In this document: positions 44,754 to 55,842 of the stretch, piece after piece
Numbering within the stretch: the stretch's first letter is position 1
Layout: every line of letters starts with the position of its first letter
Assembly (NCBI RefSeq): GCF_019930585.1
Contig: NZ_CP082839.1
Span: 1 to 64,000 of the forward strand
Source: Sphingomonas nostoxanthinifaciens
Lineage (GTDB): Bacteria; Pseudomonadota; Alphaproteobacteria; Sphingomonadales; Sphingomonadaceae
DNA: 64,000 bases
Reading direction: 5' to 3'
The notes under the pieces: model-generated
The model's input: only the letters and a program-made list of their open reading frames with translations
The model's database searches: none
What the model was told of the DNA's origin: nothing
Made by a program: the position numbers and the translations under genes

Positions 44754-44787
44754 AAAAAGGGCCGGTCGCTTCGCAGCGCCGGCCCTT
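44754..44787 (-). terminator. Rho-independent terminator after acnA
   Basis: On the minus strand, GGGCCGGCG pairs with GACCGGCCC (one mismatch near the loop) and is followed by TTTTT. It sits 30 bases downstream of the aconitase stop. Confidence 0.8.
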
Positions 44788-44814
44788 CCCGTGTTCAGCG
44801 ATGATGCGCGGCGA

Positions 44815-47499
<2,685 letters not shown>

Positions 47500-47588
47500 G
47501 GGCAAAGTCCCTTACTGTGCAAATGCGAAGTGGCGTGCCCTTAGCAAGGGGGTGGGGGTGGGGGAAGGGCGATGCGCCCGCGCATGGC

Positions 47589-49121
47589 TCAGGCGGCGGC
47601 CAGCCCGGCGACGAAGCGCTCGGTCGCGGCGCGCAGCGTGCCGGCGGTGCTGGACAGGCCGCTCGCCGCGCCGGCCACGCGCTCCGACAGGGACTCGGTA
47701 TCGCGCGCGACGCGGGCGATCTCGTCCATCTGCGCCGCCGTCGCCCGCGCGCCGGTGGCGGCGGCGCGCGCCGCCTCCTCGATCGCGCTCGCGGTGCCAC
47801 GCTGGTCGCCCACGGTGGCGCGGATCGCCTGCGCGGCATGCGCGAGCTCGGCGACGGTGCCGGCGATGCGCGCCAGCGCGCCGTGCGCCACGTCGGCATC
47901 CTGCCGGACCGATCCGGCGAGCGAGCGGATCTCGCCGGTGGCGCCGGCCGCCTGCCCCGCGAGCTGCTTCACCTCGTGCGCCACCACCGCAAAGCCGAGA
48001 CCCGCCTCGCCGGCGCGCGCCGCCTCGATCGTGGCGTTGAGCGCGAGCAGGTTGGTGCGCGCGGCGATCCGCTGGATCGAGTCGGCGAAGCCGGTGATTG
48101 TGGCGGTGCGCTCCGCCAGTTCGGCGACCGCGGCGTGACCGGCGGTGGAGATGCCGCGCGCATCGTCGCTGAGCGCGGCCTGACGATCGGCACCCGAGGC
48201 GATCGTCCCGATCGAATGCGACAGATCGTGGATCCGCTCGGCGAGCTGGCCCGCGCCGAGCGAAGCCCGCGCCGCGCCGGCGGCGGTATCGGACGACTGG
48301 CGGCTGGCCGCGCTGGCAAGCGCATTGAGCGCGCGCGCCGAGCCGTCGAGCTCGACCGACGCGGCGCTGACCGCGCCGACGATCTCGGCCACCGACGCCT
48401 GGAAGCCGTCGGCGAGCGCGAGCATCTCGGCGCGGCGCAGGTCGGCCGACATGCGCTCCAGCCGCTCGCGCTCGCGTCGCTCGGCATCGGCGCGCGCCTC
48501 GGCCTCGCCCGCGGCGCGCAACGCCTGGGCGATCTCGTCACGCGCCGCCAGCGCAGCGTCGGCCTGCCCGGCACTGCGGTCCTGCGCCGCCGCCTGATGC
48601 AGCAGCAGCGCGCGCATCTGCACCGCCAGATAGCTCAGCACCGCGCATTGCAGCACCACTGCGATTGCGTGGATGCCGACGCGCAGCAGATTGTCGCCGC
48701 TGGCAAAGACCCAGCCGGGCGCGACCAGCTCAAGCAACAGATGGTGCACCGCGATCAGCCCCGAGGCGAGCACGATCGGCTTCCAATCGACCAGCAGGGT
48801 CAGCCCCGCCAGCGCGACGAAGAAATACATGTGCGCGTCCATCTGCCAGGCATGACCGGCGAGCAGATAGACGCCGAGCGCGGGATGGATCGCCGCGAGC
48901 GTCCCAACCACCATCCGCGCGGGCGCGTCGAAACGGCGGCGGCGGAAGACCAGCCAGGTGGGCAGCAGATTGGCGGCGAAGCCGAGCGCGATCGGGGTGG
49001 CGCCGTCCGCGCCATGGCGGACGCCGGCGATCAGGATCAGGGTGGCGAGGCACAGCCACGCGGCAAGCACGAGGATGCGCATGCCCTGCATCCGCAAGGC
49101 GGCGAGCGGATCGACGATCAT
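47589..49121 (-). CDS. Methyl-accepting chemotaxis protein
   Basis: A 510-residue chemoreceptor-type signal transducer. The N-terminal half (about 15-190) has five to six membrane helices without a large periplasmic sensor loop, unlike classical MCPs. A cytosolic coiled coil (about 190-240: long Ala/Arg/Glu heptads) leads to the signalling domain, whose hairpin tip reads [38 protein letters not shown] (about 360-400), the conserved MCP motif. It presumably signals to a CheA/CheW complex. Its ATG overlaps the stop of a small membrane protein gene (ATGA), indicating a functional link. Confidence 0.88.
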   Translation of the reverse strand: MIVDPLAALRMQGMRILVLAAWLCLATLILIAGVRHGADGATPIALGFAANLLPTWLVFRRRRFDAPARMVVGTLAAIHPALGVYLLAGHAWQMDAHMYFFVALAGLTLLVDWKPIVLASGLIAVHHLLLELVAPGWVFASGDNLLRVGIHAIAVVLQCAVLSYLAVQMRALLLHQAAAQDRSAGQADAALAARDEIAQALRAAGEAEARADAERRERERLERMSADLRRAEMLALADGFQASVAEIVGAVSAASVELDGSARALNALASAASRQSSDTAAGAARASLGAGQLAERIHDLSHSIGTIASGADRQAALSDDARGISTAGHAAVAELAERTATITGFADSIQRIAARTNLLALNATIEAARAGEAGLGFAVVAHEVKQLAGQAAGATGEIRSLAGSVRQDADVAHGALARIAGTVAELAHAAQAIRATVGDQRGTASAIEEAARAAATGARATAAQMDEIARVARDTESLSERVAGAASGLSSTAGTLRAATERFVAGLAAA

Positions 49122-49426
49122 GCCGCCGTCGCCCCGCACGGCAACACCGCGGGGAGGATCAGCACGCCTGCGGCGAGCATCGGCCCGGCGAGCCGCGCGC
49201 GTTCGCCATAGACGGTGATCGATGCGGGCAGCCGCCCCGGCGCGAGGATGCGCGCGCCGGCGGCGAGCGCCAGCGGCACCATTTGCCCGCGCGCACCGGC
49301 CTTGACCGGCACCAGCAGGATCGGACCGTGCGCAGGCGGCAAAGCGGCGAGCAACGCGAACGCCGCCGCCACGCCAGCCAGCTGGATCCAGATCAGTCGG
49401 TCGGGACGGCGCGGCGGCTGATCCAT
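49118..49426 (-). CDS. Small membrane protein co-expressed with the chemoreceptor
   Basis: A 102-residue protein with [34 protein letters not shown] at the start and a second hydrophobic stretch ([18 protein letters not shown]) near the end. One or two membrane segments and a positive N-terminus suggest an inner-membrane or exported protein (the first helix could be a signal anchor). Its stop overlaps the chemoreceptor start (ATGA). No domain is recognised; it could be an accessory or ligand-sensing partner. Confidence 0.55.
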   Translation of the reverse strand: MDQPPRRPDRLIWIQLAGVAAAFALLAALPPAHGPILLVPVKAGARGQMVPLALAAGARILAPGRLPASITVYGERARLAGPMLAAGVLILPAVLPCGATAA

Positions 49427-49481
49427 AATGAATTCGTATCGGATCGATCTTAGCGGCGCGTAAACGAACTGTAACGGGCGG

Positions 49482-50297
49482 TCAGTCCTGCGGCGCGGGT
49501 TCCGGGCCGACGTGGATGTCGATCGCGAGCGCCTCGCCCCCGCCGCCGACGCGCGCGCCGGAGATCGGCGCGGCCTGATGATAATCAAGCCCGACCGCGA
49601 CGCGGACATAGCTGGAGGTGGGGCAGCGCCCCTCATGCGCGTCGAAGCCGATCCAGCCATAGCCGGCGACGTAGAGCTCGGCCCAGCCGTGCGCGGCGTG
49701 CGCGTCGGCCTCGTAGGGACGATAGAGGTGCCCGGCGACGTAGCGCGCGGGATAGCCGGCGCTGCGCGCGGCGGCGATCAGCAGGTGCGCCGCACCGCGC
49801 GGATCGGCCTTGCCCTCGGCGAAGCGCGCGATCGCGCTCTCGTCCACGGCGGGCCCGATGTCGGTGAGCACCAGCCGCTCGTGCAGCGACTCGGCGAGCT
49901 GGTGCGCGCCCGACAGCCGCTCGGCCGGCAATTCCAGCGACGCGACGAAATCGGCGATGCCGGCGTCGGCGCGGGTGAGCGGGGTCGACTGGAGATAGAA
50001 AGGCGGCGCCAGCGTCTCGGGCGTGCCGGCGATCATCCCGGCGCGATCGTCGGTCAGCACCTCGCCCGCGACGGTGATGGCGATGCGATCGAGCGGCCCG
50101 TCGACATAGAGCATCGTCGTCTCGTTGCCGAAGCCGTCGCGCGCGGGCTTCAGCCGCGCATCGCGATCGACCTCGATCGTCCAGGCGACGACGCATTGGC
50201 CGGCATGGTTGCCCGGCGTGAGCCGCAGTAGCTGGACGAGGCGCGATTGCGGCTCGCTGAAGCGGTATTCGGTACGATGGACGACATGCAGGCGCAT
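49482..50297 (-). CDS. Transglutaminase-like protein lacking the catalytic Cys
   Basis: A 271-residue protein of the bacterial transglutaminase-like family (N-terminal domain LHVVHRTEYRFSEPQSRLVQLLRLTP, core around 155-225). The usual G-x-C-x-DFAH segment reads ADPRGAAHLL (164-173); aligning on AHLLIAAARSAG places Pro166 where the catalytic Cys belongs. The His (H203, in AHGWAEL) and Asp (D219, in IGFDAHEG) of the triad remain. The chain has only two Cys, at 35 and 225. So hydrolase or ligase activity by the standard mechanism is unlikely. It is the last gene of an operon with alpha-E and ATP-grasp genes. Confidence 0.85.
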   Translation of the reverse strand: MRLHVVHRTEYRFSEPQSRLVQLLRLTPGNHAGQCVVAWTIEVDRDARLKPARDGFGNETTMLYVDGPLDRIAITVAGEVLTDDRAGMIAGTPETLAPPFYLQSTPLTRADAGIADFVASLELPAERLSGAHQLAESLHERLVLTDIGPAVDESAIARFAEGKADPRGAAHLLIAAARSAGYPARYVAGHLYRPYEADAHAAHGWAELYVAGYGWIGFDAHEGRCPTSSYVRVAVGLDYHQAAPISGARVGGGGEALAIDIHVGPEPAPQD

Positions 50298-50316
50298 CGC
50301 AGCCTCGCTTTCCCGC

Positions 50317-51252
50317 TCAGGCGAACCGGAACTGCTCGGCGATCGCCCGATCGAGCGATGCATTCTCGACCACGAACGCCTCGAGATATTCGTGGAGGCC
50401 TTGGCCGAAGACCGAGTCGATCTTGGTGCGCGACAGCATCGTCACGCGCCGCCGCGCCATGCGGTCGGCCTCGCCCTGCCGCCCCAGCCGCTTGCCGACG
50501 AAGGCGAGGTGCGCCGCCACCTCCTCGGTCGCGCCCGCCAGGCTGCGCGGCAGCTCGGGCCGCAGGATCAGCATGTCGGCGACCAGCCACGGCTTCAGCC
50601 CGTCGCGATACAGCCAGCGATAGGCGGTGTTGGCCGATACGGTGTGGAGGATGGTGGTCCACTGGTCGCGATCGACCAGCCCGCCGACCTTTTCGCCGAC
50701 CGGCAGCAGCAGGTGATATTTGACGTCGATCAGCCGCGCGGTGTTGTCGGCGCGCTCGATCGCCGCGCCCATGCCGATGAAGGCATAGGCCTCGTTGCGC
50801 AGCATCCGCTGGAGCGCGCCCTCGAAGCCGCGCGTCTCGGCACGGATCATCTCGATCAGCGCGAGCGTCTCGGCATAGCCGCCGGTGGTGGCAAGCCCGC
50901 GCAGGCCGAGCCACGCGCGGTTGATCGCCTCCCACGCATCGCGCGTGAGCGCGGTGCGCACCGACTTGGCGTTGTCGCGCGCCGAATCGAGGCAGGCGCG
51001 GATCGAGCCGGGATTTTCCGGATCGAGCGTCAGATAGCCCGAGACCGGCTCGGGCGCGACCGGCTGGCCGGTCGCGGCGAAGCTGTCGTCGCAGGCGGTG
51101 ACGCGCAGCGCGCTCTCCCACGCCTGCCGCCCTGCCGGGCGCGCCGAAAGCGCATCGAGGCGGAGCGTGGCTTCGACCAGGCGCGCGGTGAATTCGGCGC
51201 GCTCGACATAGCGGCCGATCCAGTAGAGCGCGGCGGCGGTGCGGCTGAGCAT
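50317..51252 (-). CDS. Alpha-E domain protein (COG2307)
   Basis: A 311-residue all-helical alpha-E protein. It begins MLSRTAAALYWIGRYVERAEFTARLVEATLRLD, the exact signature of the family, and shows GAAIERADNTARLIDVKYHLLLP (about 188-210). The function is unknown, but this domain almost always accompanies a circularly permuted ATP-grasp ligase and a transglutaminase-like protein. It lies three bases downstream of the ATP-grasp gene and 19 bases upstream of the transglutaminase-like gene, so all three are co-transcribed; the set may make or handle a peptide. Confidence 0.9.
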   Translation of the reverse strand: MLSRTAAALYWIGRYVERAEFTARLVEATLRLDALSARPAGRQAWESALRVTACDDSFAATGQPVAPEPVSGYLTLDPENPGSIRACLDSARDNAKSVRTALTRDAWEAINRAWLGLRGLATTGGYAETLALIEMIRAETRGFEGALQRMLRNEAYAFIGMGAAIERADNTARLIDVKYHLLLPVGEKVGGLVDRDQWTTILHTVSANTAYRWLYRDGLKPWLVADMLILRPELPRSLAGATEEVAAHLAFVGKRLGRQGEADRMARRRVTMLSRTKIDSVFGQGLHEYLEAFVVENASLDRAIAEQFRFA

Positions 51253-51255
51253 CGG

Positions 51256-52737
51256 TCAGCCTCCCTGCCGCTGCATCTGGCCGTCCAGGCTTTGGCTCTG
51301 CCATTGATCGGGCGGGCTCAGGATCAGGCTGTCCTTGGTGCCGCCGCCCTGGCTGGAATTGACCACCAGCGAACCCTCGGTGAGCGCGACGCGGGTCAGC
51401 CCGCCCGGCACGATGTGCACGCCCTCCGCGCCGGTCAGCACGAACGGGCGGAAATCGACGTGGCGCGGCGCGACGCCCTGCGCGGTCAGCGTCGGCACGG
51501 TCGACAGAGCGAGCGTCGGCTGCGCGATGTAGCGCTGCGGCTCGGCGATCAAGGCAGCGCGGAAGCTCTCGATCTCCGCGCGCGAGGCGGTGGGGCCGAC
51601 CAGCATGCCGTAGCCGCCCGATCCGTCGACCAATTTGACCACCAGCTTCTCGAGATTGTCGAGCGTATAGGCCAGCGCCCCCGGCTCGCGGCAGCGATAG
51701 GTCTCGACGTTCGGCAGCTTGGCCTCGCCGCCCGAATAATAGCGCACGATCTCCGGCATGTAGCTGTAGATCGCCTTGTCGTCGGCGATGCCGGTGCCGG
51801 GTGCGTTGACCAGGGCGACATTGCCCGCGCGATAAGCGGCGATCAGCCCCGGCACGCCCAGCAGCGAATCGGGCTTGAACACCAGCGGATCGATATAATC
51901 GTCGTCGATGCGGCGGTAGATCACGTCGACGCGCACGCGCCCGTCGATCGTGCGCATCCAGACGATGTCGTCGTCCACCTCGAGATCGGCCGGCTCGACC
52001 AGCTCGATCCCCATCGAATCGGCGAGGAAGCTGTGTTCGTAGAAGGCCGAGTTGAAATGGCCGGGGGTGAGCAGCACGCACACCGGCTCCGACCCGTGCC
52101 CGCGCGGCGCGACCGAGCGCAATGTATCGCGCAGCTGATCGGGATAGCGGTCGACCGGGCAGACGCTGAAGCGGCGGAACAGCTCGGGGCACAGCCGCAC
52201 CATCGCCTCGCGATTCTCCAGCATGTAGGAGACGCCGGAGGGGGTGCGGGCATTGTCCTCCAGCACGAAGAAGTCGTCGGCGCCGGTGCGGACCAGATCG
52301 ATCCCGCAGATGTGCGCGAACACGCCGTGTGGCGGCTGCTGCCCGGAGAGAAAGCCGCGAAACTGCGGATTGGCGAGCACCAGTTCGGCCGGGACGATGC
52401 CGTCGGCAATGATCCGCTGCGCGCCATAGACGTCGGCGAGGAAGGCGTTGATCGCCTCGACGCGCTGCACCAGCCCCTCCTTCAGCCGCTCCCACTCGGC
52501 ATGGGTGAAGATGCGCGGCACGATGTCGAACGGGATGATGCGCTCGGCGCTCTCCTCGTCGCCATAGACGGCGAAGGTGATGCCGAGCTGGCGGAACGCG
52601 GCCTCGGCCGCCTTCTGGCGTCGATCCAGCTCCCCCGGCGGCGTCTGCGCGATCCAGGTGGCGAGTTCGGTGAGACCGGGTCGACCGTCGCGGCCGCTGC
52701 CCGTTCCCCAGACTTCATCGAAGGCGTCGCGTGACAT
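51256..52737 (-). CDS. Circularly permuted type 2 ATP-grasp protein
   Basis: A 493-residue ATP-grasp ligase of the permuted type (COG2308). Features: FDIVPRIFTHAEWERLKEGLVQRVEAINAFLADVYG (about 68-103), DLVRTGADDFFVLEDNARTPSGVSYMLENRE (about 146-176), VDVIYRRIDDDYIDPLVF, and KLVDGSGGYGMLVGP (about 375). Such enzymes form amide or peptide bonds with ATP. The ATG at 52737 has GGGAG upstream and gives the usual length; a longer frame is non-conserved. It is the first gene of a three-gene operon. The product is unknown. Confidence 0.9.
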   Translation of the reverse strand: MSRDAFDEVWGTGSGRDGRPGLTELATWIAQTPPGELDRRQKAAEAAFRQLGITFAVYGDEESAERIIPFDIVPRIFTHAEWERLKEGLVQRVEAINAFLADVYGAQRIIADGIVPAELVLANPQFRGFLSGQQPPHGVFAHICGIDLVRTGADDFFVLEDNARTPSGVSYMLENREAMVRLCPELFRRFSVCPVDRYPDQLRDTLRSVAPRGHGSEPVCVLLTPGHFNSAFYEHSFLADSMGIELVEPADLEVDDDIVWMRTIDGRVRVDVIYRRIDDDYIDPLVFKPDSLLGVPGLIAAYRAGNVALVNAPGTGIADDKAIYSYMPEIVRYYSGGEAKLPNVETYRCREPGALAYTLDNLEKLVVKLVDGSGGYGMLVGPTASRAEIESFRAALIAEPQRYIAQPTLALSTVPTLTAQGVAPRHVDFRPFVLTGAEGVHIVPGGLTRVALTEGSLVVNSSQGGGTKDSLILSPPDQWQSQSLDGQMQRQGG

Positions 52738-52883
52738 TCGGCTCCCGAGGTGACGGATCCAGAGCGGAGACTGCAAGCGAACGCTGCGCCGCACAAGGAA
52801 AAGGTGTGACGCAGGCATAACGAACTGAAGTAGCGAGCGTTGCACCCTTCCCGCCGCATGCCGGAACGGGCAGGACATGCGCC

Positions 52884-53294
52884 ATGGCCGACGATCCACC
52901 CGCATTGCCCGAGGAGGCGCTGGAGGAGCGCTTCCTCGCCGCCACCGGGCCGGGCGGGCAGAACGTCAACAAGGTGGCGACGGCGGTGCAGCTGCGGCTG
53001 GACGTCTATGCGCTCAGGCTCGATCCGGCGGCATTCGCGCGGCTGAAGGTGCTGGCGGGCACGCGCTGGGCGGCGGGCGGATCGATCCTCGTCACCGCGC
53101 GCCGCTTCCGCACGCGCGAGGCCAACCGCGCCGATGCGCGCGAGCGGCTGGCCGAACTGGTCGCCGCGGCGCTCGTCCGCCCCGAACGGCGGGTGAAGAC
53201 CAAGCCGTCGAAGGCGGCGAAGGCGCGGCGGGTGGACGCCAAGGCGCGCACCGGCGCGATCAAGCGCGGCCGCGGCCGCGTGACGCTGGACTGA
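52884..53294 (+). CDS. arfB: Alternative ribosome-rescue factor ArfB
   Basis: A 136-residue peptidyl-tRNA hydrolase (YaeJ) that frees stalled ribosomes. FLAATGPGGQNVNKVATAVQLRLDV (about 17-41) contains the catalytic GGQ motif (residues 24-26) and flanking conserved NKV. The C-terminus (about 100-136) is Lys/Arg-rich (KTKPSKAAKARR, RTGAIKRGRGR), the tail that enters the empty mRNA channel. Domain II of release factors is absent, as expected. It is divergent from the ATP-grasp operon. Confidence 0.94.
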   Translation: MADDPPALPEEALEERFLAATGPGGQNVNKVATAVQLRLDVYALRLDPAAFARLKVLAGTRWAAGGSILVTARRFRTREANRADARERLAELVAAALVRPERRVKTKPSKAAKARRVDAKARTGAIKRGRGRVTLD

Positions 53295-53320
53295 ACGCGC
53301 TTCGATCGCGCGGAGCCGGT

Positions 53321-54064
53321 CTACCGTCGGGATCGCCGCAGGCGCGGCGCGAGCATCCCGACGCGGTCGCGATAATCGACGTAGCGATCGCCGAACAACG
53401 TCACCAGATCGCGCTCTTCGTGCTGGATCGCAATCAGGATGTAGACGAACATCGCCGCCGCCAGCAGGACATGGCCGACGGTCATGATCGGGATCGCGAA
53501 GAAGGCGAGAATGAACCCGCTGTAGAGCGGATGGCGGACCAACCGGTAGAAGAAGGGCGTCCGGAACGTCGGCGCGACCGACGGCCGGCCGCGGGCATGG
53601 CCCCACACCTGGGTGAGCCCGAACAGCTCGAAATGGCTGATGAGGAAGGTGCTCAGCAGCACGATGCCCCAGCCCAGCCCGAACAGCCCCCAGATCGCCA
53701 CGACGGCCGGCCGATCGGCGACCACCCAGACCGTGCCGGGAATCGGCCGCCACAGCAGGAACATCAGGATCAGCACGAGGCTCGCCGCCAGCACGTAGAT
53801 GCTGCGTTCGATCGGCTCCGGCACGATCCGGGTCCACGCGCGCTTGAACGCCGGGCGCGCCATGATGCTGTGCTGCAGCCCGAACAGGGCGACGAGGACG
53901 AGGTCGATCGCGATGGCGGACCATTCCGCGCCGACGATGCCGCCGCGATCGACGGTGAGCGGCACCCACGGCAAATTGCCAACGAAAGCGACAAGGTACA
54001 GGAAAGTCGCGAAGAAAATCAGATAAGCCAATATGCCGAATAGCAGGAACGTTGCGCGCGACAT
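53321..54064 (-). CDS. MddA-like membrane methyltransferase (isoprenylcysteine methyltransferase family)
   Basis: A 247-residue membrane protein with five to six hydrophobic helices. It shows LFGLQHSIMARPAFKRAWTRIVPEPIERSIYVL (about 60-92), characteristic of the MddA/NnrU-like branch, and the C-terminal PFFYRLVRHPLYSGFILAF (about 170-188) with RHPLY, the SAM-binding signature of membrane methyltransferases. MddA methylates methanethiol to dimethyl sulfide; this is the best known function in the branch, but substrate assignment remains inference. GGGGGAGAG precedes the ATG. It converges on arfB. Confidence 0.78.
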   Translation of the reverse strand: MSRATFLLFGILAYLIFFATFLYLVAFVGNLPWVPLTVDRGGIVGAEWSAIAIDLVLVALFGLQHSIMARPAFKRAWTRIVPEPIERSIYVLAASLVLILMFLLWRPIPGTVWVVADRPAVVAIWGLFGLGWGIVLLSTFLISHFELFGLTQVWGHARGRPSVAPTFRTPFFYRLVRHPLYSGFILAFFAIPIMTVGHVLLAAAMFVYILIAIQHEERDLVTLFGDRYVDYRDRVGMLAPRLRRSRR

Positions 54065-54202
54065 GGCCGCTCTCCCCCAGCTTATGGCAGGTAATCTACT
54101 CCACGAGAGCGGGAGTGCAAGCTTTGGTACGGGATGACGAAAGCTCGCGCCATCACGCGCTGTCCTGCGATTTTCCGTCGAATAACCAGCAGGTTGCTGC
54201 GG

Positions 54203-54391
54203 CTAAGCTTGGCGCGCTTGCGGCGGCAGCGTGCGCTTGCCCCGCGTTCGGCTGGTCAGATGATATTGGCCGCAACGGTCGCAGCGATAGGGCCTGAGCG
54301 GCACGCTCGCCGCGAGGGCGATCGCGAGCGCCGCGGGCTCGGTCGGGTAGCGCACCTTCCTGGCGCACGTGCTCAGCTTCGTACGCACCAT
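54203..54391 (-). CDS. Small zinc-ribbon-like protein
   Basis: A 62-residue basic protein: MVRTKLSTCARKVRYPTEP at the start, YRCDRCGQYHLTSR near 35-48, and a Lys/Arg-rich end. CDRCGQYHLTS with CxxC resembles a half zinc ribbon, and the extra Cys at residue 9 could add a ligand. The start at 54391 is supported by GGAG upstream; an alternative start 18 codons earlier adds an Arg-rich stretch. It lies between mddA-like and ctrA on the same strand. It may bind nucleic acid, but this is inferred. Confidence 0.6.
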   Translation of the reverse strand: MVRTKLSTCARKVRYPTEPAALAIALAASVPLRPYRCDRCGQYHLTSRTRGKRTLPPQARQA

Positions 54392-54484
54392 CCGCTCCGC
54401 GCCATGGGCTCGCTGCCGGCGATCAAACGGGAAAGGGCGCCGCATTGCTGCGACGCCCCTCCATTCACCAAGTCTTCGCGCCGG

Positions 54485-55186
54485 TCAGGCGACGTCGGCG
54501 ACCGGCATTTCGTTGGGCTCGCGCAGCACGTAGCCGCGGCCCCACACCGTCTCGATGTAGTTCTCGCCGCCGCACGCGAGGCTCAGCTTCTTGCGCAGCT
54601 TGCAGATGAACACGTCGATGATCTTGAGCTCGGGCTCGTCCATGCCGCCATAAAGGTGGTTAAGGAACATTTCCTTGGTGAGCGTCGTGCCCTTGCGGAG
54701 CGAGAGCAGCTCCAGCATCGCATATTCCTTGCCGGTCAGATGCACGCGGGCGCTGTCGACCTCGACCGTCTTGGCGTCGAGATTGACCGAGAGCTTGCCC
54801 GTGCGGATGACCGACTGCGAATGGCCCTTCGAGCGGCGGACGATCGCATGGATGCGCGCGACCAGTTCCTCGCGGTGGAACGGCTTGGTCACGTAATCGT
54901 CGGCACCGAAGCCGAGCGCGCGGACCTTGGCGTCCATTTCGGAGATGCCGGAAAGGATCAGCACCGGCGTCTGCACGCGGCTGGTGCGCAGCTTCTTCAA
55001 CACGTCATAGCCCGTCATGTCGGGCAGGTTGAGGTCGAGTGCGATCAGGTCGTAATCGTACAGCTTGCCCAGATCGAGGCCTTCCTCGCCCAGGTCGGTC
55101 GTGTAGACGTTGAAGCCCTCGCTCGCGAGCATCAGCTCGATGCTGCGGGCGGTGGTTGGATCGTCCTCGATCAGAAGCACGCGCAT
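54485..55186 (-). CDS. ctrA: Cell-cycle response regulator CtrA
   Basis: A 233-residue OmpR-type response regulator and master cell-cycle regulator of Alphaproteobacteria. The receiver domain has the acidic pocket EDD (7-9), phospho-acceptor Asp51 in [10 protein letters not shown], and Lys in DDYVTKPFH. The winged-helix domain (about 130-227) shows [50 protein letters not shown] and [11 protein letters not shown]. The protein closely follows Caulobacter CtrA in both length and key residues. The promoter region carries TTAA-N7-TTAA boxes (see 55282-55296), so it is likely autoregulated. The start at 55186 matches the family N-terminus MRVLLIEDD. Confidence 0.95.
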   Translation of the reverse strand: MRVLLIEDDPTTARSIELMLASEGFNVYTTDLGEEGLDLGKLYDYDLIALDLNLPDMTGYDVLKKLRTSRVQTPVLILSGISEMDAKVRALGFGADDYVTKPFHREELVARIHAIVRRSKGHSQSVIRTGKLSVNLDAKTVEVDSARVHLTGKEYAMLELLSLRKGTTLTKEMFLNHLYGGMDEPELKIIDVFICKLRKKLSLACGGENYIETVWGRGYVLREPNEMPVADVA

Positions 55187-55281
55187 GATGGTGGTCCCTG
55201 TCCGGCTGAGCGACCGAGCGAAGCAACGATGCCCGATTGCTGAAGATGCTTGGTTAACACCCCCTCTATGCGGGCGAAAGG

Positions 55282-55296
55282 TTAACATGAGTTTAA
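55282..55296. promoter_or_regulatory. CtrA box upstream of ctrA
   Basis: TTAA-N7-TTAA (TTAACATGAGTTTAA) is an exact CtrA-binding consensus about 100 bases upstream of the ctrA start. A second TTAA pair with N6 spacing lies at 55313-55326 and a lone GTTAAC at 55253-55258. These sites also lie between ctrA and the divergent Rrf2 gene. Confidence 0.75.
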
Positions 55297-55400
55297 GTGC
55301 GCCAAATTGGGCTTAAACGGTGTTAAAATCCTCCTGACGATGCCACCAAAGCGGGTGAAGGTGGCATCGCGCCGCCGGCTGCAATAAGAGCGCCTGCTCC

Positions 55401-55835
55401 ATGTTGTCGCAACGCAGCCGCTACGCCTTGAAGGCGCTCCTCCACCTCGCCGGAACCGAGCAGGGCCTGCCCGTGTCGATCGGAACGATCGCGCAGGCGA
55501 GCGGCATCTCGCGCAAGTTCCTCGAGGCGATCCTCAACGATCTGCGGCGCGAGGGGCTGGTCGACAGCACGCGCGGCAAGTTCGGCGGCTATCGCCTCGC
55601 GCTGCCCGCCGACCAGATCAGCTTCGCGCGCATCATCCGCGCGAGCGAGGGCCCGCTCGCGCTGTTCCCGTGCGCCAGCGTCAATTTCTATCGCCCCTGC
55701 CCCGATTGCGACGTCGCCACCTGCACGCTGCGGCGGGTGCTCCGCCACGCCCGCGACGGCGTGGCGGAGGTGCTGGAGCGCACCACGCTCGCCTCCGCGC
55801 TGGAGGCGGACGAGCCGCTGCCGCTGGCGTCCTGA
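55401..55835 (+). CDS. Rrf2-family transcriptional regulator
   Basis: A 144-residue Rrf2 regulator. The winged-helix part reads LSQRSRYALKALLHLAG (about 2-18), IGTIAQASGISRKFLEAILNDLRREGLVDSTRGKFGGYRLA (about 27-67). After it come Cys residues C91, C100, C103 and C108 in the segment CASVNFYRPCPDCDVATC, which could bind an iron-sulfur cluster as in IscR or NsrR, although the spacing differs. It is divergent from ctrA and convergent with the efflux permease (7-base gap). Target genes are unknown. Confidence 0.87.
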   Translation: MLSQRSRYALKALLHLAGTEQGLPVSIGTIAQASGISRKFLEAILNDLRREGLVDSTRGKFGGYRLALPADQISFARIIRASEGPLALFPCASVNFYRPCPDCDVATCTLRRVLRHARDGVAEVLERTTLASALEADEPLPLAS

Positions 55836-55842
55836 CGCCGGC

